64,000 nt of DNA from Actinomycetospora soli (GCF_021026295.1 NZ_JAJNDA010000003.1:186001-250000), one strand, 5' to 3'; counted from the stretch's first letter, positions 47,312-54,606 are shown. Translations and numbers: made by a program. Notes: generated from the letters alone by a model not told the origin.

Positions 47312-47836
47312 ATGGCCACCGAGACCGCGATCCTCGCCGGCGGCTGCTTCTGGGGCGCCCAGGACCTGCTGCGGCGTCGGCCCGGCGTCATCTCCACCCG
47401 CGTCGGCTACTCCGGCGGCGACGTCCCGAACGCGACCTACCGCAACCACGGCGACCACGCCGAGGCGGTCGAGGTCGTGTTCGACGACGAGAAGATCTCG
47501 TTCCGCGAGATCCTCGAGTTCTTCTTCCAGATCCACGACCCGTCGACGCGCAACCGGCAGGGCAACGACATCGGCCGCAGCTACCGGTCGGCGATCTTCT
47601 ACACCTCCGACGAGCAGAAGCGCGTCGCCGAGGACACGATCGCCGACGTGGACGCCTCCGGTCTCTGGCCCGGCAAGGTCGTCACCGAGGTCGAGCCGGC
47701 CGGTGACTTCTGGGAGGCCGAGCCGGAGCACCAGGACTACCTGATCCGCCAGCCGTGGGGCTACACCTGCCACTGGGTGCGCCCGGACTGGAAGCTCCCG
47801 AAGCGCTCGGAGACGTCCGGGTCTGCCCAGGCCTGA
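47312..47836 (+). CDS. msrA: Peptide methionine-S-sulfoxide reductase
   Basis: The 174-residue MsrA has the catalytic motif G-G-C-F-W-G at 10-15, the G-Y-S-G-G loop near 32 and the substrate residues of H-A-E-A-V-E-V near 49. The C-terminal region lacks a clear second-Cys tail beyond T-C-H-W. It repairs oxidised methionine, in keeping with the sulfur neighbourhood. ATG at 47312 follows AGAAGGGA. A strong hairpin follows the gene. Confidence 0.93.
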   Translation: MATETAILAGGCFWGAQDLLRRRPGVISTRVGYSGGDVPNATYRNHGDHAEAVEVVFDDEKISFREILEFFFQIHDPSTRNRQGNDIGRSYRSAIFYTSDEQKRVAEDTIADVDASGLWPGKVVTEVEPAGDFWEAEPEHQDYLIRQPWGYTCHWVRPDWKLPKRSETSGSAQA

Positions 47837-47847
47837 CGCGCACGTCA

Positions 47848-47881
47848 CCTCGGGTTGTCGGGTTCGTCCGACGACCCGAGG
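47848..47881 (+). terminator. msrA terminator hairpin
   Basis: CCTCGGGTTGTCGG pairs with CCGACGACCCGAGG (14 bp with one G-T pair, 6-nt loop) 12 bp after the msrA stop. Confidence 0.75.
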
Positions 47882-47891
47882 ATGAACACCC

Positions 47892-48377
47892 ATGACGGCC
47901 GACCACCCGTGCCTGCTCACGCAGCGCCGTCACGTCGACCAGCGGTGCCTCCGGCTCGTGTGCACTCCTCCGTTCTCTGACGCGGATGAGTACCCACGAG
48001 CCGGAGGCACCTCCTTTGTCCATCACCGCTCATTGGTTCCTGCCCACCTACGGCGACTCCCGCGGCCTCGTCGGCGGCGGACACGGCATGGCCGCTGCGG
48101 CCGCGGGCACGCCCCGCGAGGCGTCGCTCGGCTACCTCGCCCAGATCGCCCGCGCCGCCGAGACCGTCGGCTTCGAGGGTGCGCTCACGCCCACCGGTGC
48201 GTGGTGCGAGGACGCGTGGCTCACCACCGCCATGCTCGCCGCCGAGAGCGAGCGCCTGAAGTTCCTCGTCGCGTTCCGTCCCGGCGGCACCTCCCCCACG
48301 CTCGCCGCGCAGATGGGCGCCACCTTCCAGCGCCACTCCGGCGGTCGGCTGCTGGTCAACGTCGTCACCGGCGGTGA
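47892..48377 (+). CDS. Cys-type leader ORF reading into the SsuD gene
   Basis: The ATG at 47892 starts M-T-A-D-H-P-C-L-L-T-Q-R-R-H-V-D-Q-R-C-L-R-L-V-C. This is the R-R-H-V-D leader motif with Cys codons at 47910, 47946 and 47961. Unlike the other leaders it meets no stop codon and stays open, out of frame with SsuD, to 48377. Only the first 25 or so codons look selected; the rest is probably a by-product of G+C-rich sequence. Ribosomes that continue would cross the SsuD RBS and start, so coupling or occlusion is possible. Confidence 0.45.
   Translation: MTADHPCLLTQRRHVDQRCLRLVCTPPFSDADEYPRAGGTSFVHHRSLVPAHLRRLPRPRRRRTRHGRCGRGHAPRGVARLPRPDRPRRRDRRLRGCAHAHRCVVRGRVAHHRHARRRERAPEVPRRVPSRRHLPHARRADGRHLPAPLRRSAAGQRRHRR
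47944..48011 (+). promoter_or_regulatory. 17-bp perfect hairpin holding the SsuD Shine-Dalgarno
   Basis: GGTGCCTCCGGCTCGTG (47944-47960) is the exact inverse of CACGAGCCGGAGGCACC (47995-48011). The left arm encodes the Cys-rich end of the leader; the right arm contains GGAGG (48003-48007), the best RBS for the TTG at 48016. The hairpin would hide that RBS unless leader translation keeps it open. Confidence 0.75.
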
Positions 48378-49191
48378 GCCGTCCGAGCAGCGCGCCTACG
48401 GCGACTTCCTCGACAAGGACGACCGCTACACCCGCACCGGCGAGTTCCTCGACGTCGTCCGCCGCCTCTGGGCCGGGGAGGAGGTCACGCTCGAGGGCGA
48501 GCAGGTCCATGTCGAGGGCGCGAAGCTCGAGCGCGTCCCGGACCCGGTGCCGCCGATCTACTTCGGTGGGTCGTCCGCCAAGGCCGGCGAGGTCGCGGCG
48601 AAGCACGTCGACGTGTACCTGACCTGGGGGGAGCCACCCGAGCAGGTCCAGGAGAAGATCACCTGGATCCGCAAGCTCGCCGCCGAGGAGGGCCGCGAGG
48701 TCCGCTTCGGGATCCGGCTGCACGTGATCACCCGCGACACCTCCGACGCCGCCTGGGCGCAGGCCGAGGAGCTGCTGCGCGGCATCCCCGATCACATGAT
48801 CGAGAACGTCCAGGCCGGGCTGTCGAAGAGCGAGTCGGTCGGCCAGCAGCGCATGCGGTCCCTGCACGACGGCGGGGCCAAGACCGCCGCCGACCTCGAG
48901 GTCTCACCCAACCTGTGGGCGGGCGTCGGCCTGGTGCGCGGCGGCGCGGGCACGGCGCTCGTCGGGAGCCACGCCGAGGTCGCCGACCGCATGGCCGAGT
49001 ACCACGACCTCGGCATCACCGAGTTCGTGCTCTCCGGGCACCCGCACCTCGAGGAGGCCTACTGGGTCGGCGAGGGCCCGCTGGCGGAGCTCGGCCGGCG
49101 CGGTCTGTGGACCCCGGCCGCCGGTTCCGAGGCCGCCCGCGCGCTGCACGCCCCCGCCGCGTCCGTGCCGTTCGCCGGGTCCGCCCGATGA
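48016..49191 (+). CDS. ssuD: Alkanesulfonate monooxygenase, FMNH2-dependent
   Basis: The 391-residue LLM enzyme closely follows SsuD: S-I-T-A-H-W-F-L-P-T-Y-G-D-S-R at the start, F-R-P-G-G-T-S-P-T-L-A near 85, V-N-V-V-T-G-G near 115, and R-Y-T-R-T-G-E-F near 138. I-Y-F-G-G-S-S-A-K-A near 180 follows. It splits C1-Cn alkanesulfonates to aldehyde and sulfite. I choose TTG 48016 because family members begin M-S-x-x-x-H-W-F-L-P and GGAGG lies 8 nt upstream. The in-frame ATG at 47986 has no RBS and would translate the hairpin. The end overlaps the MFS gene by 4 nt. Confidence 0.85.
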   Translation: MSITAHWFLPTYGDSRGLVGGGHGMAAAAAGTPREASLGYLAQIARAAETVGFEGALTPTGAWCEDAWLTTAMLAAESERLKFLVAFRPGGTSPTLAAQMGATFQRHSGGRLLVNVVTGGEPSEQRAYGDFLDKDDRYTRTGEFLDVVRRLWAGEEVTLEGEQVHVEGAKLERVPDPVPPIYFGGSSAKAGEVAAKHVDVYLTWGEPPEQVQEKITWIRKLAAEEGREVRFGIRLHVITRDTSDAAWAQAEELLRGIPDHMIENVQAGLSKSESVGQQRMRSLHDGGAKTAADLEVSPNLWAGVGLVRGGAGTALVGSHAEVADRMAEYHDLGITEFVLSGHPHLEEAYWVGEGPLAELGRRGLWTPAAGSEAARALHAPAASVPFAGSAR

Positions 49192-50495
49192 CCGCGACGG
49201 CCGACACCACCGTCCCGTCCGCCGGCAGCCGCGAGGGCCGCACGGTCCTCGCGGCCTCGCTCATCGGCACGACGATCGAGTGGTACGACTTCTTCCTCTT
49301 CGCCACCGCCGCCGGGATCGTCTTCCCGCAGCTCTTCTACGGCAACGGCGACCCGACGGTCGCGACCCTGCTCTCGTTCGCCACCTTCGCGATCGGGTTC
49401 GTCGCCCGCCCCATCGGCGGGCTGATCTTCGGCCACATCGGCGACCGCGTCGGCCGCCGCAGCACGCTCATCGTGACGATGGCTCTCACCGGGCTCTCCA
49501 CCGCGGCGATCGGCCTGCTGCCCACGTACGCCGCGATCGGCGTCGCCGCGCCGATCCTGCTCGTGCTGCTCCGTGTCATCCAGGGCATCGCGATCGGCGG
49601 CGAGTGGGGCGGCGCCGTGCTCATGGCCGTCGAGTACGCGCCACCGGGGAAGCGCGGCCTCTACGGGGCGACCCCGCAGATCGGCCTCGGGCTGGGCCTC
49701 GCACTGGGCACCGGCGCGTTCGCGCTGCTCGGAGCGGTGATGGACGACCAGGCGTTCCTCGACTACGGCTGGCGCATCGCGTTCGTCGCCAGCGTCGTCC
49801 TCGTCGTCATCGGGTTCGTCGTCCGGCTCGCCGTGCTCGAGACCCCGGCCTTCCGCCGCATGCAGGAGTCGGCGGAGGTGTCGCGCGTCCCGGTGGTCGA
49901 CGTCGTGCGCGACCCGGAGTCGCGCCGGAACCTCGGCTTCGGCCTGCTCGCCCGCTGGGCCGAGGGCGCGTCGTTCAACACCTGGGGCGTCTTCGTCCTC
50001 ACCTACACCGTGTCGACGCTGAAGCTGCCGCGCTCGGAGATGCTGATCGCGGTGACCGTGGCGGCCGTGGTGAGCGCCTTCGTCGTGCTGCTGGCCGGGT
50101 TCCTCGGCGACCGCATCGGCCGCGGCCGGGTGTTCGCGATCGGCTGCGCGATCCTCGCCGTCGGGGTGTTCCCGGCCTTCGCGCTGCTCGGGACGGGGTC
50201 GACGGTCGTCGTCGGGCTCGTGCTGATCGTGATGCTCGGGATCTCCTACGGGCTGACCAGCGGCGCCGAGTCGACGTTGTTCGCCGAGATCTTCCCGACG
50301 CGGACCCGCTACACCGGCATGTCGCTCGCCTTCCAGGGCGGCGGGATCTACGCCTCCGGGCTCACCCCGCTGATCCTCACCTCCCTGCTCGCCCTCGGCG
50401 GCGGCGCACCCTGGTACGCGGCGGGCTACCTGTTCGTCGCGGCACTCGTCAGCATCTGGGCCGCGCTGAAGGCCCGGCCGCTCGAGCACCTGTAG
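49188..50495 (+). CDS. MFS transporter, MHS family (putative sulfonate importer)
   Basis: The 435-residue, 12-helix symporter has the MHS motifs T-T-I-E-W-Y-D-F-F near 28 and G-H-I-G-D-R-V-G-R-R near 80. R-V-I-Q-G-I-A-I-G-G-E-W-G-G lies near 126. It is related to the transporter at 42039. Coupling to SsuD by an ATGA overlap makes sulfonate uptake the best guess, in place of the usual SsuABC importer (inference). A long hairpin follows its stop. Confidence 0.85.
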   Translation: MTATADTTVPSAGSREGRTVLAASLIGTTIEWYDFFLFATAAGIVFPQLFYGNGDPTVATLLSFATFAIGFVARPIGGLIFGHIGDRVGRRSTLIVTMALTGLSTAAIGLLPTYAAIGVAAPILLVLLRVIQGIAIGGEWGGAVLMAVEYAPPGKRGLYGATPQIGLGLGLALGTGAFALLGAVMDDQAFLDYGWRIAFVASVVLVVIGFVVRLAVLETPAFRRMQESAEVSRVPVVDVVRDPESRRNLGFGLLARWAEGASFNTWGVFVLTYTVSTLKLPRSEMLIAVTVAAVVSAFVVLLAGFLGDRIGRGRVFAIGCAILAVGVFPAFALLGTGSTVVVGLVLIVMLGISYGLTSGAESTLFAEIFPTRTRYTGMSLAFQGGGIYASGLTPLILTSLLALGGGAPWYAAGYLFVAALVSIWAALKARPLEHL

Positions 50496-50550
50496 GCGAG
50501 CGAGCGGCACTGTCGCAGCATCTGTGTGCGCGACAGTGCCGTTCGTTCGC
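50496..50550. terminator. Bidirectional hairpin between convergent genes
   Basis: GCGAGCGAGCGGCACTGTCGC (50496-50516) pairs at 19 of 21 positions with 50530-50550 around a 13-nt loop. It begins at the MFS stop and lies before the convergent LLM stop. Confidence 0.8.
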
Positions 50551-50564
50551 GTCGGAAGCGCCCG

Positions 50565-51707
50565 TCAGGCCGCCACGGCCCCGACCGCATCGGCGAGCAG
50601 CTCGTAGCTGCGCACCCGGTCGGCGTGCTCGGTGGTGATCGTCGTGATCAGCAGTTCGTCCGCGCCGACCGCGTTGACCAGCGTCGACAGGCCCGCCCGG
50701 ACCGTGCACGGCGAGCCGACGAACTGGGTGTCGACGCGGTCGGCCACCCCGGTGCGCTCGGCGTCCGACCATCGCCGCGCGCGGGCCTGCGCCGGCGTGA
50801 CGTACGGGTGCGCGCCGCGACCGGTGCGGATGTCGAGGACCCACTGCCCGTAGGGCGCGGCGAGCTCGCGGGCGGCCGCGTCGGAGTCCGCCACGACCAC
50901 GTCGGCCGAGACCATGACATGGGGCCGATCCAGGCGCTCCGACGGCCGGAACGCCGCGCGGTACGCGGCCACCGTCTCGAGCACCGTCGTCGGCAGCGTG
51001 TGGTAGTTGACCGCGAACGGCAGGCCCAGTTCGCCGGCGGTCTGCGCGCTCACCCCCGGGCTGGACCCGAGGATCCACACGTCGAGGTCGGCACCCTCGG
51101 CGGGCAACGCGTGCAGCGGCGCCCCGTCGTCGCGAACGGCCGTCCCACGGATGTACGAGAGGATCTCCAGCACCTGCGCGCGGTGGTCGGGCGCGTCGCC
51201 GTCGATGCCGAACCGCTCGGCGAGCGAGGCGAACGTCGACAGGTCCGCCCCGGGCACCCGGCCCGGGCTGGGGATGAGCAGCCCCTCGACGTGGCGTGAC
51301 GGCGGTGGGGGCGGGGCGTCCGACGCCGGCGCCGACCGCTCCCGGATGCGCGCCAGGATCTTGTGGATGTCGAACCGACCGAGCCCGAGGTCGACCCGGC
51401 CGGGGTGGACCGCGGCGACCGTGCCGAACTGCTCGGCGATCTGCAACGGCGGGGTCATCGGCATCTGCACCGCGCCCGACCCCACCCGGATCGCGCGGGT
51501 CGCGCTCGCGACCAGCGCGGCGAGCACCGGTGTGGACGACGAGGCGACGCCCGGGTTCAGATGGTGTTCGGCCACCCAGTACCGGCGGTAGCCGGCCGCC
51601 TCGGCGACACGGGCGAGGTCGATCGTGTTCCGCAGGGCGTCGGCGGAGGTGCCGCCGGCCGGGACGGGGCCGAGGTCGAGGATCGAGAGCGGGACGGACG
51701 AGGGCAC
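50565..51707 (-). CDS. LLM-class flavin-dependent oxidoreductase (MsnO8/LuxA-like)
   Basis: The 380-residue protein is a luciferase-like oxidoreductase with L-S-I-L-D-L-G-P-V at the start, W-V-A-E-H-H-L-N-P-G near 46 and R-V-G-S-G-A-V-Q-M near 76. P-G-R-V-D-L-G-L-G-R near 103 is also seen. The A-E-H-H motif groups it with the bacterial-luciferase-like family, many members of which desulfonate. GTG at 51707 has GGAAGG upstream. A leader ORF with R-R-H-V-D-L starts 104 bp before it and overlaps its start out of frame. Confidence 0.82.
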   Translation of the reverse strand: MPSSVPLSILDLGPVPAGGTSADALRNTIDLARVAEAAGYRRYWVAEHHLNPGVASSSTPVLAALVASATRAIRVGSGAVQMPMTPPLQIAEQFGTVAAVHPGRVDLGLGRFDIHKILARIRERSAPASDAPPPPPSRHVEGLLIPSPGRVPGADLSTFASLAERFGIDGDAPDHRAQVLEILSYIRGTAVRDDGAPLHALPAEGADLDVWILGSSPGVSAQTAGELGLPFAVNYHTLPTTVLETVAAYRAAFRPSERLDRPHVMVSADVVVADSDAAARELAAPYGQWVLDIRTGRGAHPYVTPAQARARRWSDAERTGVADRVDTQFVGSPCTVRAGLSTLVNAVGADELLITTITTEHADRVRSYELLADAVGAVAA

Positions 51708-51811
51708 GGTGCACCTTCCGGGCGGGCGGGGACGGGGGCCGTCCCCGGACTCACCGCGCTCGCCGTCCGCACCAGATCGACGTGCCGGCGCAGGGTGCCG
51801 TGTCGGAGCAT
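51557..51811 (-). CDS. Leader ORF with R-R-H-V-D-L motif, no Cys in the usual place
   Basis: The ATG at 51811 encodes M-L-R-H-G-T-L-R-R-H-V-D-L-V-R-T-A-S-A-V-S-P-G. This has the leader motif, but Ser follows S-A-V where the others have Cys. The frame then stays open into the LLM gene to 51557. As with the ORF at 47892, only the first 20 or so codons look selected. A 9-bp perfect stem (51727-51735 with 51739-51747) lies between the motif and the LLM RBS. Confidence 0.4.
   Translation of the reverse strand: MLRHGTLRRHVDLVRTASAVSPGTAPVPARPEGAPCPRPSRSRSSTSAPSRPAAPPPTPCGTRSTSPVSPRRPATAGTGWPNTI
51727..51747 (-). promoter_or_regulatory. Candidate attenuator hairpin before LLM gene
   Basis: On the minus strand CGGGGACGG and CCGTCCCCG form a perfect 9-bp stem with a 3-nt loop, about 20 nt before the LLM start at 51707. 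Confidence 0.55.
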
Positions 51812-51839
51812 CCCGGGTCCCTCTCGCTCGACGCCGTGG

Positions 51840-52154
51840 TCAGCGCCCGCGCAAGCGGTCCGCGGCGAGCAGGAGCGCGGCGTGCGCCTCCTCCACGTCG
51901 GCCGCCGTCAGGTAGGCGCAGGCGATCGTCACGGCGGGCACCGCGTCCGACGGGCCGAGCGTCAGCTGCTCGTCGAGAGCGGCGCGCAAGGTGGTCTCGA
52001 CGGTGCGGCACCGCGCCCAGCGCTCACGGGCGCCCTCGGAGTCGAGCCCCTGCAACTGCCGGATTCCGGCGGCGACGGCCCGCTCGAGCGGGTCGCGCAC
52101 GCCGGTCCGGCGGCGGGTGGTGACGGTCGGCGTGGCAGGACGGGACGTGGGCAC
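51840..52154 (-). CDS. Small helical protein behind a Cys leader
   Basis: The 104-residue, Ala/Arg-rich, probably all-helical protein contains E-G-A-R-E-R-W-A-R-C-R-T-V-E-T-T-L-R-A-A-L-D and A-C-A-Y-L-T-A-A-D-V-E-E-A-H-A-A-L-L-L. No family is recognised. GTG at 52154 follows GTGAGGAAC. It lies between two leader peptides on the minus strand, so a link to sulfur metabolism is likely but not proven. Confidence 0.55.
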   Translation of the reverse strand: MPTSRPATPTVTTRRRTGVRDPLERAVAAGIRQLQGLDSEGARERWARCRTVETTLRAALDEQLTLGPSDAVPAVTIACAYLTAADVEEAHAALLLAADRLRGR

Positions 52155-52190
52155 AGCGGTTCCTCACGGCGGGGCCCCGGAAGGGCCGAC

Positions 52191-52224
52191 GGGTCGGACG
52201 GCGAGCTCAGCTCGCCCGACACCC
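52191..52224 (-). promoter_or_regulatory. Candidate attenuator hairpin over leader stop
   Basis: GGGTCGG and GCGAGC pair with GCTCGC and CCGAC-CCC around a 3-nt loop. The stem covers the Cys codon and stop of the leader peptide that ends at 52207. Confidence 0.6.
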
Positions 52225-52290
52225 CGCGGAGACGACGCGCAGCAGATCGACGTACGTGCGGCGCACGAGTCGCGATCCGGGTCCCGTCAC
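52207..52290 (-). CDS. Cysteine-type leader peptide
   Basis: GTG 52290 to TGA 52207 encodes 27 residues ending L-V-R-R-T-Y-V-D-L-L-R-V-V-S-A-G-C-R-A-S. The R-R-x-[HY]-V-D-L ... S-A-x-C-R pattern matches the leaders before sir and the MFS operon. GAGTGAG lies upstream. It precedes the 104-residue protein gene by 53 bp, and a hairpin overlaps its end. Confidence 0.7.
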   Translation of the reverse strand: MTGPGSRLVRRTYVDLLRVVSAGCRAS

Positions 52291-52361
52291 GTCACTCACT
52301 CTGACACGGACGGGGCACCCACCACCAGAGCGACCCCGCGACCTGCGCACGCCGCCCGCCG

Positions 52362-53318
52362 CTACGACGGGACGACGGTGACCGGGGACGCCGGGGTGGA
52401 TCCGGTCCGGGCCCGCAGCTCCCCGAGCACGGCGAGCGTGCGCGCCCGTTCCTCCGCCGTCCCGACCGGACTCACGTTGAGGTCGGTCGCCCCGGCGTCG
52501 GCGTACTGCGCGAGGCCCGCCGCCAGCGCCGCCTCGTCCCCGACGACCGCGATGTCGCCCGGCGAGGCGAAGCCGTCACGCGCGAGCACGGCGGCGTACG
52601 ACGGCAGCCGTGCGTAGGCGGCGTAGTCCGCAGCGACCTCGGCGCGCACCCGCTCCGGCTCGTCGGTCAGCGCGACGGGCACCCCGACGACGATCCGCCG
52701 CGGCTCCCCCGCCGCCGCTGCCGACAGCCGGGGCACCACGTGCTCGCCGATGGTGCGCGGCCCGGACAGGAACGTGATGGTGCCGGACGTGCGCTCCCCG
52801 GCGAGGGCGAGCATCACCGGCCCGAGCGCCCCGAGCAGCAGCGGCACCCGCGGCTCGGCGCCGGGTACGGCGGTGTCGGTCGCGGACGAGCCCACGCCGC
52901 TCGAGCCGGGCACCGACCGGTCGTCGAGGATCGGCTCCAGCACGTCGAGGTGCGCGCGCAGCGCCGCCACGGGCCGCTCGAACGGCACCCCGTAGACCTC
53001 GAGCAGGCCGGGGTGGCTCACCCCGAGTCCCAGTGCGAGCCGACCGTGCGAACCCGCCTGCACCGTCAGCGCCTGCGCAGCCAGCACCCGCGGGTGGCGT
53101 GGCTGCACGACGACGACCGAGGCGCCCAGCTCCACCCGCGACGTCTCCCGGGCCAGCGCCGCGTACGTCGTCAGCGTGTCGAAGCCGTACCCCTGCGGCA
53201 GCCACACGGTGTCCAGCCCCGCGTCCTCGACGGCCCGCGCACGGGCCGCGAGTTCGTCGACGAGGTGGTACGCCGTGGCGGGCAGGCCGGCGGCGATGTT
53301 CACTCCGATCCGGATCAT
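52362..53318 (-). CDS. LLM-class F420-dependent oxidoreductase (TIGR03564-like)
   Basis: The 318-residue protein starts M-I-R-I-G-V-N-I-A-A-G. It has T-V-W-L-P-Q-G-Y-G-F-D near 38, R-V-E-L-G-A-S-V-V near 61 and H-G-R-L-A-L-G-L-G-V-S-H near 92, the layout of the F420-dependent TIGR03564 group. The electron donor would be F420H2. It is divergent from an HTH regulator (47 bp), which may control it. Confidence 0.8.
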   Translation of the reverse strand: MIRIGVNIAAGLPATAYHLVDELAARARAVEDAGLDTVWLPQGYGFDTLTTYAALARETSRVELGASVVVVQPRHPRVLAAQALTVQAGSHGRLALGLGVSHPGLLEVYGVPFERPVAALRAHLDVLEPILDDRSVPGSSGVGSSATDTAVPGAEPRVPLLLGALGPVMLALAGERTSGTITFLSGPRTIGEHVVPRLSAAAAGEPRRIVVGVPVALTDEPERVRAEVAADYAAYARLPSYAAVLARDGFASPGDIAVVGDEAALAAGLAQYADAGATDLNVSPVGTAEERARTLAVLGELRARTGSTPASPVTVVPS

Positions 53319-53365
53319 GCGACCGAGGCTGCGGGGACGACCGCGGCGGAACCAGGAGTCCGACG

Positions 53366-54121
53366 GTGACAGCCTCGACCCACGCCCGCCGACGGGAGCT
53401 CGGACGCTGCGTCCGGTCCTACCGCGAGCTGGTGACGCCGGGCGCGGTCGGGCTGCCCGTCGGCGACCGACGTCGCACCCCGGGCCTGCGCCGCGAGGAG
53501 GTCGCGGCGCTCGCCGGGGTCGGGATCAGCTGGTACACGTGGCTCGAGCAGGGCCGGGTCGCCGCGTCCGAGCAGGTCGTCGACGCCGTCGGCCGGGTGC
53601 TCGGCATCGACGACGTCGGCCGCGGACACCTCCGGGCACTCGCGCATCCGCCGACCTTGCTCCCGACCGTGCCACCGAGCACGCCGCTCGGGGGCCCGGA
53701 CGGCCTGCGCCCGCTCCTCGCGAGCTGGTCGAGCCACCCCGCCGTGCTGCTCGACGCGCGCCTCGACGTGGTCGCCGGCAACGAGGCCTGGGCGGACGCG
53801 TTCGGTCCGGGCACCGGCCGCTCGGTGCTCGCGGCGCTGCTCGACCGTCCCGACGCCGCCGACCTCCTCACCGCGATCGCCCGCCGCCTTCGCATGGTCG
53901 GCAACCTGCTGCCCGACGACGAGCGCATCGCCCGCGTCCGCGACCGCGCCCGCGCCGCCGCCCCCGCCCTGACACCGCTGTGGGAGTGCCGTGCGGTCGG
54001 GGCGTTCGGGCGACCGCGGGTATGTCTGGGCGGGGTCGAGCGGGACGCGTACCTGCTCGGTGAGGCGGGCGCCCCCGACGTCGTCGAGGCCTCGGTGCTG
54101 GTCCTGCTCCCGGCGCCGTGA
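53366..54121 (+). CDS. XRE-family regulator with MmyB-like ligand domain
   Basis: The 251-residue protein has an N-terminal helix-turn-helix containing R-R-T-P-G-L-R-R-E-E-V-A-A-L-A-G-V near 35-52 and S-W-Y-T-W-L-E-Q-G-R. A PAS-like MmyB ligand domain (D-A-R-L-D-V-V-A-G-N-E-A-W near 130, N-L-L near 178) follows. Such regulators commonly sit beside oxidoreductases that they control. GTG at 53366 has AGGAG 8 nt upstream. It is divergent from the F420-type LLM gene. Confidence 0.82.
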   Translation: MTASTHARRRELGRCVRSYRELVTPGAVGLPVGDRRRTPGLRREEVAALAGVGISWYTWLEQGRVAASEQVVDAVGRVLGIDDVGRGHLRALAHPPTLLPTVPPSTPLGGPDGLRPLLASWSSHPAVLLDARLDVVAGNEAWADAFGPGTGRSVLAALLDRPDAADLLTAIARRLRMVGNLLPDDERIARVRDRARAAAPALTPLWECRAVGAFGRPRVCLGGVERDAYLLGEAGAPDVVEASVLVLLPAP

Positions 54122-54350
54122 TCCCGACGCCAGGCCTCATCGCGGCGCGGACGGTCCGGGAGGTCGGCCTCGGATGTCTCCCTGCCCGCTCCCGCCTCGG
54201 CGGGTGCGATCCCCGGCGAGTGGTGTCAGGAATCGGGACTCGGGCGTCCGAATCCGCTCCGTCCCGCGATTCCGCCACACGGACCGTGAACGGGACGCCC
54301 GGTCCGTGACCGAGCGTGAGTGGCCACGTGCGCTGTGACCCCGGCAACGG
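54122..54350. other. Intergenic region with two hairpins, no gene seen
   Basis: The stretch between the XRE gene and the riboswitch promoter holds two inverted repeats. The first is GGAATCGGGAC (54229-54239) with GTCCCGCGATTCC (54261-54273); the second is CACGGACCG (54278-54286) with CGGTCCGTG (54300-54308). They could end the XRE transcript. No protein-like ORF is convincing here. Confidence 0.6.
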
Positions 54351-54381
54351 TTGACAGATCACGGGTCCGACTTCCTAGAGT
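54351..54381 (+). promoter_or_regulatory. Promoter of the SAM-riboswitch operon
   Basis: A consensus TTGACA (54351-54356) is followed by TAGAGT (54376-54381). The 19-bp spacer is slightly long; reading the -10 box as CCTAGA gives 17 bp. The riboswitch begins about 8 nt downstream. Confidence 0.7.
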
Positions 54382-54388
54382 CCTCCTC

Positions 54389-54484
54389 AGCCATCCCGAG
54401 CGGCCGAGAGACCTGGCTCCCTGACGCCGCAGCAACCCCCCGCAGCACCGCGGGTGAGGGTGCTCATGCCAGGACCGATGGGAG
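54389..54484 (+). ncRNA. SAM riboswitch (S-box, SAM-I type)
   Basis: The conserved S-box core is plain: GAGCGGCCGAGAGACCTGGC, then TGACGCC, GCAACC (P2/P3 core) and GGTGC-TCATGCCAG on the 3' side. P1 pairs CCATC (54391-54395) with GATGG (54477-54481). SAM riboswitches shut off methionine, cysteine and sulfur-uptake genes when SAM is plentiful. The 3' P1 strand runs into GGGAG (54480-54484), the RBS of the leader peptide at 54490, so SAM binding would directly block leader translation. Confidence 0.9.
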
Positions 54485-54489
54485 ACCGC

Positions 54490-54591
54490 ATGCGCACGGA
54501 CCGGGACGTCGTCCTGCGCTGCGAGCACCGCGGGAGCTACCGCCGCCACGTCGACCTGCAGCGGGTCGCGAGCGCGGTCTGTCGGGCCTGA
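54490..54591 (+). CDS. Cysteine-type leader peptide under SAM riboswitch
   Basis: ATG 54490 to TGA 54591 encodes 33 residues ending R-R-H-V-D-L-Q-R-V-A-S-A-V-C-R-A. This is the full leader motif with the Cys codon TGT three codons before the stop (an earlier Cys is at residue 11). GGGAG lies 5 nt upstream, at the base of the riboswitch. A perfect 11-bp hairpin begins over the TGT codon. The arrangement suggests that the operon reads SAM first and Cys supply second (inference). Confidence 0.8.
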   Translation: MRTDRDVVLRCEHRGSYRRHVDLQRVASAVCRA

Positions 54592-54606
54592 CCGCCCCGA
54601 CAGACC
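54576..54606 (+). promoter_or_regulatory. Attenuator hairpin burying the Cys codon
   Basis: GGTCTGTCGGG (54576-54586) is the exact inverse of CCCGACAGACC (54596-54606), with a 9-nt loop containing the leader stop. The left arm includes the TGT Cys codon, so a ribosome stalled there would prevent the stem from forming. Confidence 0.7.

Noticed and set aside
47986-48015. ATG at 47986 as the SsuD start
   Set aside because: It has no RBS and adds residues unlike the family; the TTG at 48016 has GGAGG and begins at the conserved H-W-F-L-P start.
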